NCBI GenBank assembly: GCA_003427395.1
Contig: BFEA01000918.1
Span: 263,847 to 304,396 of the forward strand
Reading direction: 5' to 3'
From: Chara braunii
Lineage: Eukaryota > Streptophyta > Charophyceae > Charales > Characeae
DNA length: 40,550 nt
In this document: one piece after another, positions 38,701 to 40,550 of the stretch
How positions within the stretch are numbered: the stretch's first letter is position 1
How the letters are laid out: each line of letters begins with the position of its first letter
Made by a program: the position numbers and the translations under genes
Notes under the pieces: generated by a model
What the model saw: the letters and a program-made list of their open reading frames with translations, nothing else
Told to the model about the DNA's origin: nothing
Database searches by the model: none

Positions 38701-39959
38701 ATTAGCGATATCTGGATTAGTTACATCTAGATTACCTATATTTTGATTACCTATATCTTAATTACCTACTTCTTGATCACTTTTGCAGGCGCTTCAGTAG
38801 GGATAGGACTTCGGAGGTTATGGCTGGAATTTTGGTAGGAGGGGGTCTTTTGAGACCCCAAGGTACAGACATATGGTAGTTACCCACAACAGGTCTGAGA
38901 TCCGCCTGGCCTAAGTTAGGGGACAAGCCAGGGGAAGGACGGTAGGACTGCCAGCCTGGGCTCCGCCTGGCCTTGGGTAAGCTAGGGGAAGGAGAGATAG
39001 GGCTGACCAGTTGTGGGTATAGACTACTAGTTAGCTGTCCCCGACAAATTAACCCTGGGGTCTGTTACAGGGGAGCCTTATCCTTTAGGGGTGTTGCATG
39101 GTGGGAGGCAGTAGCCCCATTGGGAGTAGGGCAGATTGGGGATTGTTTGAGTCTGGGGCCGGGGTTGGAGAGTTGGTCGCCTTCAACCCCAGCGGGGGCA
39201 GACAGGGACAAGGGGTGGGCAAAGGCAGCCTCTAGGAGGGGATTGGTTGCCTTCGCGGATGTGGTGGAGGGAGGGGAGGGAATCTGTTCTATGTTGGGGC
39301 CGAGGGATTTTCCTCGGTAAAGGGAGCATGAGACAGGGTACAGAGGGTATGGATTGGTTTGAGTTGTGACCAATGGAAGCGTATCCTTTTAACGATCTAA
39401 TAAACTCGATGCGTCAAAAAAAGATCTGATAATTTCAAAACAGTTCAATACTTCAAAACCAGCCACCTGCTGCTTTACAATCTTGGCAGCACCTGGTCTT
39501 CTTCTTTATTTGGGATATAGGTATTCAGGGATCGTCGAACCTAGACTGATAACTGCTGAAGTTGCTTTGTTCTGTGCTCCTGGATTGCCGATGCCAGAAC
39601 AACGCTGGCCGGAGCTGGGGCATAGCCTTGTAACCTGTAATTGGCAGGGGTGGGAGGCCTTGTAGAGAGATCTGGGGTTTGCTGAGGGAGGAAAGCAAGC
39701 CAATGGTGAACCAGGAGGGGCTACCTTGACAACCTATGGGGTGGGGTTAGTCTAGGTAGTGAGGAGAGATCAGCTATGGCAGTGGGGGGATAGGTTTGTC
39801 TTGTTCCAGAGTTGCAATATCCTGGTAAGAGAGGGCTTGGAGTTGTTCAGGATTAGGAGTCCTGTATGGCTGACTCAGCATGTGTACCTACATTTTTTGT
39901 CATCATTGGCATCATTAGTATCATCAGCATTAGAATTTTCTTTTCTCAGTTTTTTCTCA
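38701..39959. other. Intergenic; probable decayed retroposon sequence
   Basis: TCCGCCTGGCCT recurs at 38901 and 38962 with flanking AGGGGAAGGA, a 61-bp tandem. AATAAACTCGATGCGTCAAAA near 39398-39419 looks like a retroposon end. No domain was recognised in the reading frames. Confidence 0.35.
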
Positions 39960-40096
39960 ACCGAAGCCGGATAATGGCCCCGGTGTTACAAACTGATGTA
40001 TGTTCATATGGGACGCTGGGCCCGGTTCCCAGCACGTGCTGCTCCCCACGAATAGATTGGAGCTTCTTCCAAAAAAAAAAAAAAAAAAAAAAAAAC
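39960..40096 (+). mobile_element. Retroposon 3' tail related to the LINE at 21440-21540
   Basis: TGGGCCCGGTTCCCAGCACG and TGCTGCTCCCCACGAATA match 21459-21500 with few changes, and it ends in 26 A. The body upstream is not recognisable, so it is a fragment. Confidence 0.7.
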
Positions 40097-40550
40097 ATTG
40101 CAGGGCTCGTTTCTGATCACACTTATTAAGGTAGCTCAGGGCACTTGACCTGACCAAGCTCGGTTCATTAGGTTAGATTGCAAGGTTACTCTGTACTCAA
40201 CGCCATAACCCCCGGATGTGAATTTTATTCTTGTTCAAGACTGCGAGCACAAAAGGCGCGCGTGCTTTAGTTGTGGCGTACGAATCTCCCTCGGCGGCGG
40301 CCATCGGCGGCCAAGTCCGCGGCTGCGGCCAAGTCCGCGACCACGGCCAGGTTCGCGCCCCCGCGGATGCGGCCGCGTGGCGGCCAGTGGGGAGGGGGGT
40401 TGGGGGCTTGGGAAGTGCCATGGGGTGGCGCAACCCCAGCCCCACCCCCTTAAAGAAAAAAAAAGAAAAAAAAAACAATTTTCAGGGGGGCGGGTTTGGC
40501 TGTGATGGAAGGTAAATGAAAAAAAAAAACAGCGCATTTTTTTTTTTTTT
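40097..40550. repeat. GC-rich end region with an 18-bp tandem repeat
   Basis: GCGGCCAAGTCCGCG at 40307 and 40325, and a diverged unit at 40343, give an 18-bp period. Poly(A), C and T runs lie near 40455 and 40520-40550. No gene is supported. Confidence 0.6.

Overview
This is a window of a large, repeat-rich nuclear genome from a eukaryote, with no bacterial-type operons. The only intact genes are two paralogous intronless reading frames. Each encodes a plant-type RLK/Pelle-like kinase domain joined to a coatomer beta'-like WD40 propeller, which points to the green lineage. The long (AG)n/(CT)n microsatellites, the abundant gypsy/LINE/SINE debris and a gap inside a microsatellite would fit a streptophyte alga such as Chara or another early-diverging land-plant relative. 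That organism guess is inference from style, not proof.

Layout. 1-4698: a Ty3/gypsy pol fragment runs in frame into a 5'-truncated, decayed LINE that ends in poly(A). 5307-13165: first copy of a large segmental duplication carrying gene A (7318-9954), with a 1150-bp solo LTR inserted just downstream and a divergent pair of U6 snRNA-like sequences around a CT/GT microsatellite and a 499-base gap. 13.2-26.4 kb: a junkyard with an inverted, broken third copy of the gene's 5' part (14250-15480), several fold-back elements, tRNA-derived SINEs, a second LINE 3' fragment, a dispersed GC-rich module, AG microsatellites and another U6-like sequence. 26.4-33.0 kb: second duplication copy with gene B (28759-31392), which keeps the empty site of the solo LTR and the same U6 pair. 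33.0-40.55 kb: fold-back elements, a SINE inserted in a U6-like sequence with a visible target duplication, GC-rich blocks, a CAT-rich tract and another retroposon tail.

The most interesting biology is the protein pair. An N-terminal propeller resembling the cargo-binding propeller of COPI beta' is followed by a coiled coil built from three 31-residue repeats and then an RLK-type domain. In both copies the kinase HRD aspartate, the DFG aspartate and the usual beta3 lysine are replaced. I read this as a conserved pseudokinase scaffold that may link vesicle-coat-like recognition to signalling. This architecture is not one I know as described. The repeats give a relative chronology: duplication first, then the LTR insertion in copy A.
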